This document shows, in pieces, positions 1 to 5,421 of a stretch of DNA of 7,835 nt. The stretch is taken from assembly GCA_002308315.1 (NCBI GenBank), contig DBWE01000113.1:1-7835 (forward strand). The letters are read 5' to 3'. The notes under the pieces were generated by a model that saw only the letters and a list, made by a program, of their open reading frames with translations, made no database searches and had not been told where the DNA came from. The translations under genes were made by a program, and so were the position numbers. Position 1 is the first letter of the stretch. Every line of letters starts with the position of its first letter. The DNA comes from Clostridiales bacterium UBA1246 (GTDB taxonomy: Bacteria; Bacillota; Clostridia; Oscillospirales; Oscillospiraceae).

Positions 1-1131
1 CGCCGGGCAACGACCCCGGATATCCGGCGGGAGAACGCCGTGTTCGCCGAAACTGTTGACGGGTATTATTTGTCCGAAGAAGAGAAAGACTCAATCAAAA
101 ATCAGCTTCATCGGGCGCAGGATATGCTAAACAGGCTCCCTATTGTGGCTTCCGTACAAAGTAACGGGTGGGACGGAATGAGTAAACCCGCTTTGAAGAA
201 AAAACTTGTAAAGTCATGGAAAGCAAGAGGTTTTCATGTCGACTCAAACACATTAGGGCGTATTGACGTCGATCAAGGTGATCTAAACCGCAGCGTAGAT
301 TATATGACAACCGATGCGGAAGTCGCGGCATACGAAGCGCTGTATTACGTGTTGAAACGCGGAAAACTAATTGACGAGCAAGATAATTTCAAGAAAAGAG
401 GATACAACACTATAACTATTGCGGCACCTATTGAGCTGAACGGAATACGCTGCAACATGGCGGTGGTAATAAAACAGACAAAAGGAAACCGGTATAAGGT
501 ACACCGTATCCTTACACCGGACGAAAAAAACTTTACTCTCCCGAAACAGGCTGATGCAGAGCCTACCAACCCCGGTGGCTTCACCCAAAGCGCCTTACTT
601 CGGGGAGAGGTCGATCCGGACATCAACTCTGCATCGGAAGAAAGCATACCACAGACCGGCGAAACTGTCAACACCCCCTCCGAAGTCGCAGCGGGCGGGC
701 AGAATACGGAAGCAGGGGCAGACGCCGCCGGAGAAGCGCCCGCATCGGCGCGGGAAGGACTGCCGCAGAAGGCAAAGGATTATCTGACGCGGGCGGAAAA
801 CAAGCTGCTGAGAGAGCTCGGCACGGCCCTGAGCGTGCCGACAGAGATGATCAACGCCATGCGCCGGGAATTCTACGGAGAGAACAAAGGCGAAAATAAC
901 ACCCGGAATCGCGCGGTGTATGAGGAAAAGCCAAACATCCCAAAAGAAAAGTTTACACAATATGCGCTAAATTCATCTGTGGCCCCAGATAAAGCAAATG
1001 CTTTTCGCGAAGCACTGGGACATACGCAAGAAAACTATGAACAGCTAATAGAGCAAATCGAGCAAACGTTCAAAGTTGACAAGTGCTCGAAAAAGGTTAC
1101 AATGGATTTGGTATTAGTTATGAGCAAATAA
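1..1131 (+). CDS. Polyvalent-type mobile-element protein, 3' part, with start of a DUF6883-like toxin domain
   Basis: The frame is open to the left edge, so the true start lies outside the window; GTG at 40 is only the first internal start candidate. Codons about 20-170 form an alpha/beta domain ending in strands around TITIAAPIELNGI and NMAVVIKQTKGNRYKV, which resembles the LPD3/PBECR-like domains of large polyvalent proteins of phages and conjugative elements (family recall, not searched). A Pro/Gly/Glu-rich linker follows (codons about 180-265), then a charged helical stretch. From about codon 317 (KFTQYAL...APDKANAFREALG) the sequence matches the first half of a DUF6883-type domain, often found at the C-terminus of toxin-like effectors. 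The frame then reads KKVTMDLVLVMSK and stops, while the conserved second half continues in the -1 frame. The effector is therefore truncated as read. Likely delivered or mobilised by its parent element; the target is unknown. Confidence 0.68.
   Translation, partial: RRATTPDIRRENAVFAETVDGYYLSEEEKDSIKNQLHRAQDMLNRLPIVASVQSNGWDGMSKPALKKKLVKSWKARGFHVDSNTLGRIDVDQGDLNRSVDYMTTDAEVAAYEALYYVLKRGKLIDEQDNFKKRGYNTITIAAPIELNGIRCNMAVVIKQTKGNRYKVHRILTPDEKNFTLPKQADAEPTNPGGFTQSALLRGEVDPDINSASEESIPQTGETVNTPSEVAAGGQNTEAGADAAGEAPASAREGLPQKAKDYLTRAENKLLRELGTALSVPTEMINAMRREFYGENKGENNTRNRAVYEEKPNIPKEKFTQYALNSSVAPDKANAFREALGHTQENYEQLIEQIEQTFKVDKCSKKVTMDLVLVMSK
646..711 (+). repeat. Diverged direct repeat, copy A (linker of the polyvalent protein)
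   Basis: This 66-base stretch encodes IPQTGETVNTPSEVAAGG and aligns without gaps to 1762-1827, with 53 of 66 bases identical by hand count. Both copies are read in the same phase relative to the repeat (IPQxGExVNxPSE), which points to homologous interdomain linkers rather than chance similarity. Confidence 0.75.
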
Positions 1132-1259
1132 TGACGATCAAAGGAGCAAATGGAAAGTCGGCAAATGTTTGTACCGGGTGGATCAAACGAAACGGAGAAA
1201 ACAGATTGTCATTGACATCGGTTTATGTTACAAAAAAGAAGGAAATACAGAATGATTGA
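1089..1259 (+). pseudogene. Displaced C-terminal half of the DUF6883-like toxin domain (frameshift)
   Basis: Read in the -1 frame relative to the preceding gene, these 56 codons give EKGYNGFGISYEQIMTIKG, then ANGKSANVCTGWIKRNG and NRLSLTSVYVTKKK, ending in TGA at 1257-1259. This is the pattern expected for the second half of DUF6883: a G-x-x-YE strand, a KGANGK turn, a TGW strand and a terminal RLxxTSVYV strand. The same frame has a stop at 1077-1079, so the switch must fall between 1080 and about 1095. Adding one T at 1084 would make the join read DKLLEKGYNG, which suits the family better than the actual DKCSKKV; this is inference. There is no start codon with a usable ribosome binding site. 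It could be a real mutation, a sequencing indel beside the run of five A, or, less likely, programmed frameshifting. Confidence 0.75.
1239..1243 (+). promoter_or_regulatory. Ribosome binding site that decides the small gene's start
   Basis: AAGGA lies 8 bases upstream of ATG 1252. The earlier in-frame ATG at 1225 lies upstream of this site and has no comparable motif, so 1252 is the better start. Confidence 0.6.
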
Positions 1260-1407
1260 GAAATATACAAAAGTCAAGCTAAAAGATGGGCGCGAAGGCG
1301 TTGTAGTCGACTACCTCGGCCCGGATTATATTGTTGATGTCGGGACTTCTCCTGAGGATTGGGATACCATTCTTGCCAAACCTAACGAAATTGCAGTCGA
1401 AAAATAA
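1252..1407 (+). CDS. Small SH3-like/DUF4926-like protein, probable immunity protein
   Basis: A 51-residue protein, MIEKYTKVKLKDGREGVVVD and onward, with alternating hydrophobic residues typical of a small SH3-like beta barrel: KVKLKDG, REGVVVDYLG, DYIVDVG, then a C-terminal PNEIAV strand. DUF4926-type proteins have this length and pattern and are often encoded next to toxin-like domains (family recall). Its ATG overlaps the stop of the displaced toxin frame in the arrangement ATGATTGA, an 8-base overlap that suggests translational coupling to the toxin. The likely job is to bind and neutralise the DUF6883-like domain in the cytoplasm; this rests on position and size only. The frame is intact although the toxin frame is broken. 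A strong terminator follows after 14 bases, so this is the last gene of its transcript. No signal peptide or membrane segment is seen. Confidence 0.65.
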   Translation: MIEKYTKVKLKDGREGVVVDYLGPDYIVDVGTSPEDWDTILAKPNEIAVEK

Positions 1408-1421
1408 ATAATCAATATACC

Positions 1422-1453
1422 AAAACCACGATGCAGATAGCACCGTGGTTTTT
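1422..1453 (+). terminator. Rho-independent terminator of the toxin/immunity unit
   Basis: AAAACCACG (1422-1430) pairs with CGTGGTTTT (1444-1452). After one A/C mismatch, TGC (1432-1434) pairs with GCA (1440-1442) around the loop AGATA. Five T close the plus-strand side. The stem also has T on the complementary strand, so it might work weakly for minus-strand transcripts that leave the YolD-like gene about 400 bases away. Confidence 0.88.
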
Positions 1454-1529
1454 CTTTGTCCGAAAAAGGACCTGCAGCGGAGCCGGTCGAATAATCATCC
1501 GCGCCCGGACGCGCGCATTTGGGACAATC

Positions 1530-1562
1530 ACGGCTTTTGTACCGGATGATTTGAAAAGCCGT
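1530..1562. repeat. Perfect 9-base inverted repeat in the decayed region
   Basis: ACGGCTTTT (1530-1538) and AAAAGCCGT (1554-1562) are perfect inverted copies around a 15-base spacer. There is no T-run outside the stem on either strand, so a terminator is not supported. It could be an operator-like site or a remnant. It is the only clear structure between 1455 and 1600, where no gene was recognised on either strand. Confidence 0.4.
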
Positions 1563-1599
1563 ATGCGGGACAGGCTGTTCCGCTCCGCCGAAAATACAC

Positions 1600-1830
1600 G
1601 TGCGGGATGTTGCCCGCGATATCAGGCCGCAAATATACAGCATAACCTACGACCCGCAGTTCAATGAAAAGAGGCAGATTACCCACCGCGGTAACGGCCA
1701 ACGGAGCAATTCCGAAGTGCGTTATCCGAGTTACGTGGGATTTACTGCCTCCGCGCAAAATATACCACAGCCCGGTGAAGCTGTCAACGCCCCCTCCGAA
1801 AGCACGGCGGGCGGGCTTGACCCGGAATGG
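1600..1830 (+). pseudogene. Remnant of a second polyvalent-type protein
   Basis: The frame beginning at GTG 1600 (and open somewhat upstream) reads VRDVARDIRPQIYSITYDPQ, then a hydrophilic stretch, then SAQNIPQPGEAVNAPSESTA. The last part is clearly homologous to the linker of the gene at the left edge (see the repeat at 1762-1827). Nothing that looks like a complete domain precedes it, no ribosome binding site was seen, and beyond about 1830 the frame stays open only because it is antisense to the YolD-like gene. I read it as the surviving middle of a related effector gene that lost both ends. The homology ends about 10 bases before the stop of the host operon, which probably marks an old insertion or deletion joint. 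Confidence 0.45.
1762..1827 (+). repeat. Diverged direct repeat, copy B
   Basis: Partner of 646-711, with 53 of 66 bases identical and no gaps. Long identical runs are ATACCACAG, CTGTCAAC, CCCCCTCCGAA and GCGGGCGGGC. It encodes IPQPGEAVNAPSESTAGG in the remnant frame. Confidence 0.75.
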
Positions 1831-1836
1831 CGCGCC

Positions 1837-2277
1837 TCATTTTTCGCCGTGTCTGTCGAACAGCTCCCCGTCCAGAGCGGATATATCGGCGAGGCGCAGC
1901 GTCTCGCCCGTGCTCAGCGTCAGCGTTCCTCCGGCCGTGTCTATCCTTTTTATCCTGCCGCGGGTCTCCTCGTAGCGGCCTCCCGCCTTTTTTTCATCCC
2001 GGATGAAATAAGTTATCCTTATCTCGGGTCCGTTTTCCGCCTCGGCCGCCAGAAGGCCGAGGCGTCTGTCCAGCTCCTCGCGGGCGTCTTCCTCAAGAAG
2101 TCTGCGTCCGTCGGTGCGCCGCGCAGTTTCATCTATCTTTTCGCCGTAGCCCGTCAGCGCGGCAAAGGGCGCGAACTGGCCCGCCCTGTCCCTCATGCTC
2201 ATTTTCGCTCTCGTCGGCGAAACGTGATGGGGCAGGTTTATTATATCGTCGTAACGTCCTTTTCCCAAAGCGCTCAC
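1837..2277 (-). CDS. YolD-like protein, partner of the Y-family polymerase
   Basis: A 146-residue protein with the YolD-like family signature near its N-terminus: YDDIINLPHHVSPTRAKMSM followed by RDRAGQFAPFAALTGY (residues 9-44). The second half (about 86-140) is rich in beta strands (EIRITYF, GRIKRID, GTLTLSTGETLRL). YolD-like proteins are regularly encoded with UvrX/UmuC-type polymerases in Firmicutes and are thought to assist or control them, by analogy with UmuD; the exact role is not settled. It is the last gene of the operon. Start choice: TTG at 2283 overlaps the polymerase stop (TTGA) but has its purine-rich site only one base away, whereas GTG at 2277 has AAGG (2285-2288) at 7 bases, so I prefer 2277. 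Either way translation is coupled to the polymerase. No terminator is obvious just downstream. Confidence 0.92.
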   Translation of the reverse strand: MSALGKGRYDDIINLPHHVSPTRAKMSMRDRAGQFAPFAALTGYGEKIDETARRTDGRRLLEEDAREELDRRLGLLAAEAENGPEIRITYFIRDEKKAGGRYEETRGRIKRIDTAGGTLTLSTGETLRLADISALDGELFDRHGEK

Positions 2278-2279
2278 GG

Positions 2280-3782
2280 TCAAGCCTTATGACCCCCGAC
2301 CTGCCCGTTCCTTTGGGCGGCGGTGGCTCCTTCCTGCAGGTCCATGCCCTTGAGCAGAGCGTTCCTGCCGTATTTTTTCTTGATGTCGATTATGGCCTTC
2401 TGCCGGCGTTTTTCCCGCTCCAGCTCAACGTTCTCTTCGGCTCGCTCCCGCTCTTCCCTCTCGGCGTCTCCGAACAGGTCCAGCTGCTTCGGCGTCTCGT
2501 CGCCGCTTTCGTCCTCCGGGCGCAGGTGATTAGCCGTGACGTACATGCGCCTTACGAGCAGCTCTTTGTCGGTTATGCGCTCGAACAGCTCCGTAACGGC
2601 CTCCGTTATGATCCTTGACGAGGACGTCCGCCTGCGGAGGTTTATCGAGCCGTGAGCCTCCTTGGGCACGCGGCGGCCGTAGCGGTCCTTCACCACCGCG
2701 CCCATATACCGCTTGCCGCGTTCCTTATCGCTAATGTTTTCGGCGTCATATCCCACCGTCAGCACCATCTGGTCGGCCGTAAGCTCTTTGTCCGCCAGCT
2801 CCAGCGAGAGCATATCCGCCATTTCCCTTACCACGAGCCGCGCTTTGTCGAATTCGTAGGGCTGCGGCAGCACCTGGCCGGAGTTCATGCTGCTGTTTTC
2901 CGGTCTGTACGCCTTGATGGCCTCCATCGTGCAGGGCTCCCAGCCCCAGGCGTGGTCTATAAGCAGCTCGGCGTTCACTCCGAAAAGGCAATACAGCAGT
3001 TCCTCGTTTTCCACCGAGCAGCGCGCCACGTCGCCCATGGTGAACATGCCGTATTCGGCAAGCCGCGAGGCGTAGCCCCTGCCTACGCGCCAGAAATCCG
3101 TAATGGGCCGGTGGTCCCACAGTCTGCGGCGGTAGCTCATCTCGTCGAGCATGGCTATGCGCACGCCGTCACGGTCGGCCTTGATGTGCTTGGCGTCTAT
3201 ATCCATGGCTGCCTTGGCAAGATAGAGATTGGTCCCTATGCCCGCCGTGGCGGTGATGCCCGTTTCCTTCAATACGCTCCGTATCAGCATCATGGCAAGC
3301 TCTCTCGGGCCGAGGCCGTAGGTTTTCAGATAGGCGCTCGCGTCTATGAAGACCTCGTCCACGGAGTAGACGTGTATATCCTCCGGGGCTATATATCGCA
3401 GATATATGTCGTAAATTTCGGCGCTCACGCTCATATAATGCGCCATCTGCGGCGGCGCGACGATATACCCGAGTTCCTTGCCGGGATCGGCCGCCAGCTC
3501 GGAGGCAAGATACGCCTTGTCCGCAAAAACGCCTCCCGGGGCGTTCCGCCGTCTCTGCGCGTTTATCTGCTTTGCCTTTTGCACGACCTCGAAAAGGCGC
3601 GCCCTGCCCGGGATGCCGTAAGCCTTCAGGGACGGGGACACGGCGAGACATATCGTTTTTTCCGTGCGGCTCTCATCCGCCACGACGAGGTTCGCGTCCA
3701 GCGGGTCCAGTCCGCGCTCCACACATTCGACCGAGGCGTAAAACGATTTCAGATCGATGGCTATATACGTCTTTTCCGACAC
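2280..3782 (-). CDS. Y-family translesion DNA polymerase, UvrX/UmuC-like
   Basis: A 500-residue Y-family polymerase, which copies past damaged template bases with low fidelity. The N-terminus YIAIDLKSFYASVE (6-19) supplies the first metal ligand, D10, and the steric-gate region. SVDEVFID (140-147) supplies the catalytic pair D142/E143. The thumb and little-finger regions follow. QLDLF (433-437) is a near-ideal beta-clamp binding motif, followed by a strongly charged, probably coiled-coil stretch and a tail, KKKYGRNALLKGMDLQEGAT to GQVGGHKA, characteristic of the UvrX-like clade. Start is GTG 3780-3782 with GGAGG at 3791-3795, 8 bases away. That site lies within the 15-base gap after the metallopeptidase stop. 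The YolD-like gene follows directly. All key residues are present, so it should be active. A Bacillus-type SOS box (GAACnnnnGTTC) was looked for upstream of the operon and not found. Confidence 0.97.
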   Translation of the reverse strand: MSEKTYIAIDLKSFYASVECVERGLDPLDANLVVADESRTEKTICLAVSPSLKAYGIPGRARLFEVVQKAKQINAQRRRNAPGGVFADKAYLASELAADPGKELGYIVAPPQMAHYMSVSAEIYDIYLRYIAPEDIHVYSVDEVFIDASAYLKTYGLGPRELAMMLIRSVLKETGITATAGIGTNLYLAKAAMDIDAKHIKADRDGVRIAMLDEMSYRRRLWDHRPITDFWRVGRGYASRLAEYGMFTMGDVARCSVENEELLYCLFGVNAELLIDHAWGWEPCTMEAIKAYRPENSSMNSGQVLPQPYEFDKARLVVREMADMLSLELADKELTADQMVLTVGYDAENISDKERGKRYMGAVVKDRYGRRVPKEAHGSINLRRRTSSSRIITEAVTELFERITDKELLVRRMYVTANHLRPEDESGDETPKQLDLFGDAEREERERAEENVELEREKRRQKAIIDIKKKYGRNALLKGMDLQEGATAAQRNGQVGGHKA

Positions 3783-3790
3783 GTCCCTTA

Positions 3791-3795
3791 CCTCC
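3791..3795 (-). promoter_or_regulatory. Strong ribosome binding site of the polymerase
   Basis: On the minus strand GGAGG sits 8 bases before the GTG start and only two bases past the stop of the preceding gene (TGA at 3798-3800). Ribosomes ending the metallopeptidase would cover this site, so coupling is likely. The strong site supports GTG 3782 as the real start despite the non-ATG codon. Confidence 0.7.
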
Positions 3796-3797
3796 CC

Positions 3798-4478
3798 TCA
3801 GCCGTTCAGTTTTTTCCGCGCTTCCCTCCACGCGGGCATGTACTCGTCCATAAGCGCCTTGAAGCGCGCTCCGTGGTCGGGCTGCTCAAGATGCGTCAGC
3901 TCGTGCACCAGGACAAAGTCGAGGCATACCGGGTCCTTCTGCGCCAGACGCAGGTTTATCCTTATTTTCCCCGTCGCCGTGCTGCAGCTTCCCCAGCGCG
4001 TCTTCATATCCCTGATCTGCCACGCGCTGCAGCGCAGCCCCGTAAGCTCCTCCCAGTACGGCATACGCAGCGCGATGCGGGCGGAGAGCTCCCCGCGGTA
4101 CCACGCTTTCAGCGCATCGGCGGTTTTCTCCGGCGTGATCCCGCCGCGCAGCGATACGGCAAGCTCGCCGTCCTTCTCCGTTACCCGAGTCCGGGCGTCG
4201 TTTTCCACCCGCAGACGAAGGGGCCTGCCCCATAAATACCGCAGCGCGCCGTTTTCGTATCCGGCTTTTTCCGCGCGGGCTTTTTCCTCCAGCTCGGCGC
4301 GGCGCTGTTTTATCCACTGAAGCCGGCTGCTCGCGAACTCCCGCAGCACTTCCCTGCCGACGAAAAGCGGCGCGGTCATCTCCGCCTCGCCGTCGGGAGG
4401 CTTGACGCGCAGGTGCAGGTTTTTTATATTCTTCCTCTTTACGCTTATCCGTATACCGTCAAGCTCTATATAATCCAT
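3798..4478 (-). CDS. YgjP-type (DUF45) zinc metallopeptidase, SprT-like fold
   Basis: A 226-residue protein of the YgjP-like/DUF45 metallopeptidase family. The N-terminal part (LDGIRISVKRKNIKNLHLRV) forms the usual beta-hairpin region. The family block RWGSCS lies at 161-166. HELTH at 192-196 gives zinc ligands H192 and H196 and catalytic E193, and H202 (PDHGARF) is the expected third ligand. Length is normal. Substrates of the family are poorly known; the active site resembles SprT/SPRTN proteases, which act on DNA-bound proteins in eukaryotes. Start: ATG 4476-4478 lies one base after the stop of the methyltransferase and has GAGAG just upstream. An in-frame TTG at 4496 would overlap the methyltransferase more and has no better site, so I reject it. 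It is the second gene of the operon, directly before the polymerase. Cytoplasmic; no signal peptide. Confidence 0.94.
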   Translation of the reverse strand: MDYIELDGIRISVKRKNIKNLHLRVKPPDGEAEMTAPLFVGREVLREFASSRLQWIKQRRAELEEKARAEKAGYENGALRYLWGRPLRLRVENDARTRVTEKDGELAVSLRGGITPEKTADALKAWYRGELSARIALRMPYWEELTGLRCSAWQIRDMKTRWGSCSTATGKIRINLRLAQKDPVCLDFVLVHELTHLEQPDHGARFKALMDEYMPAWREARKKLNG

Positions 4479-4479
4479 T

Positions 4480-5325
4480 TTACTCTCGGCAGGCAAGCTG
4501 CCAGAAGGCCACGGCGCTCGCCGCGGCGACGTTGAGCGAGTCCACCCCGTGGGACATGGGTATGCGCACGCAGTAATCGCATTCGGCTATGGTACGGTCG
4601 GAAAGACCGTCCCCTTCGCTTCCGAGCACTATCGCGAGCTTCTTCTCCGCGTTCAGCGCCCGCTCGCACAGGCTCACGCTGTCGCCGCGCAGGGCCATGG
4701 CCGCGGTGCGGAAGCCCATGTCCTTCAGTCTCTCCATGCCCGGGTCGGGCCAGTCCTCCGGCGTTTCGCCCAGATACGTCCACGGTATCTGAAAAACCGT
4801 GCCCATGCTCACTCTCGCGGCGCGGCGGTACAGAGGATCGGCGCAGCCGGGCGTGAGCAGCACCGCGTCCATGTTCAGCGCCGCGGCGCTGCGGAATATC
4901 GCGCCGAGATTCGTGGGGTTCATCACGCATTCCAATACGGCTATCCGCGCCGCTCCCCGGCATATATCCTCCGCGGACGGCAGCGGTCTGCGGCGCATGG
5001 CGCACAGCACTCCCCGCGTCAGGCGGAAGCCCGTCAGCCCGGCAAGCAGTCCGGGCTCGGCGGTATACAGCGGTACTCCGCCGCATCTCTCAACTATGCC
5101 CGCGGCCTGCCCCTCGATGTGTCTGCGCTCCATGAGCAGGGATATCGGCTCATAGCCGGCGTCCAGCGCCCGCGATATGACGTTCGGGCTCTCGGCTATG
5201 AATATCCCGCCCGCCTTGCCCATAAAGGCGTTCAGCTCTCTCTCGTTGAGGCGGGCATACGGATCCAGCTCCGGCGCCCGGAAATCGCTTATCTCTATAA
5301 TATTGCTTTTTTTGCCGTCGTCCAT
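4480..5325 (-). CDS. TrmH/SpoU-family RNA 2'-O-methyltransferase
   Basis: A 281-residue SPOUT-class methyltransferase, expected to move a methyl group from S-adenosylmethionine to a ribose 2'-OH of rRNA or tRNA. Residues 1-110 form the substrate-binding N-terminal domain seen in TrmH/RlmB relatives. The knot domain shows all three SpoU motifs: motif 1 NPTNLGAIFRSA (136-147, with N139 and R145), motif 2 LAIVLGSEGDGLS (230-242, with E237) and motif 3 IPMSHGVDSLNVAAASAVAF (255-274). The target nucleotide cannot be told from sequence. Start: ATG 5323-5325 has GGAGG 9 bases upstream. A GTG at 5364 would put the terminator hairpin inside the gene, so it is rejected. First gene of the four-gene operon, ending one base before the metallopeptidase ATG. 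Confidence 0.94.
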   Translation of the reverse strand: MDDGKKSNIIEISDFRAPELDPYARLNERELNAFMGKAGGIFIAESPNVISRALDAGYEPISLLMERRHIEGQAAGIVERCGGVPLYTAEPGLLAGLTGFRLTRGVLCAMRRRPLPSAEDICRGAARIAVLECVMNPTNLGAIFRSAAALNMDAVLLTPGCADPLYRRAARVSMGTVFQIPWTYLGETPEDWPDPGMERLKDMGFRTAAMALRGDSVSLCERALNAEKKLAIVLGSEGDGLSDRTIAECDYCVRIPMSHGVDSLNVAAASAVAFWQLACRE

Positions 5326-5349
5326 GCCCGTCTCCCTCCGCCCGCACGG

Positions 5350-5379
5350 ATAATAAAGCGGCACCGCATAAATACGGAA
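5350..5379 (-). promoter_or_regulatory. Possible weak promoter of the methyltransferase-polymerase operon
   Basis: On the minus strand TTCCGT (5374-5379) and TATTAT (5350-5355) are 18 bases apart. The -10 element is good and the -35 poor. It lies inside the terminator of the preceding gene, which is the only space available upstream of the operon. The alternative is read-through from the cupin gene. Confidence 0.25.
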
Positions 5380-5411
5380 CGCGATCGCGCAGCGTATTTG
5401 TGCGGTGCCGC
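5358..5411 (-). terminator. Large hairpin terminator of the cupin gene
   Basis: GCGGCACCGCATAAATAC (5358-5375) pairs with GTATTTGTGCGGTGCCGC (5394-5411) at 17 of 18 positions. On the minus strand the stem starts 10 bases after the cupin stop codon and is followed by TTTATTAT. The loop contains a second perfect palindrome, CGCGATCGCG (5380-5389), so a branched structure is possible. Confidence 0.8.
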
Positions 5412-5421
5412 CCCTGCGGTT

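Noticed and set aside
16..27. Perfect palindrome CCGGATATCCGG
   Set aside because: It is short, lies inside coding sequence and has no partner elsewhere in the window, so chance in GC-rich DNA is sufficient.
1087..1095. Programmed -1 frameshift at TCGAAAAAG
   Set aside because: The site has only five A and does not form a standard slippery heptamer in the reading phase, and no strong downstream hairpin was seen. A mutation or sequencing indel explains it more simply; kept only as a weak alternative.
1225..1251. Earlier ATG start for the small immunity-like protein
   Set aside because: The extra residues (MLQKRRKYR) come from the region coding the toxin tail in another frame, and the ribosome binding site fits ATG 1252 only.
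2652..4235. Long plus-strand open frame (527 codons) across the polymerase and metallopeptidase
   Set aside because: It is antisense to two well-supported genes with catalytic motifs. It is rich in His/Arg/Ala as expected from reading GC-rich genes backwards, and has no domain signature.
5326..5364. N-terminal extension of the methyltransferase from GTG 5364
   Set aside because: It would start within the terminator stem and lacks a ribosome site, while ATG 5325 has GGAGG at 9 bases.
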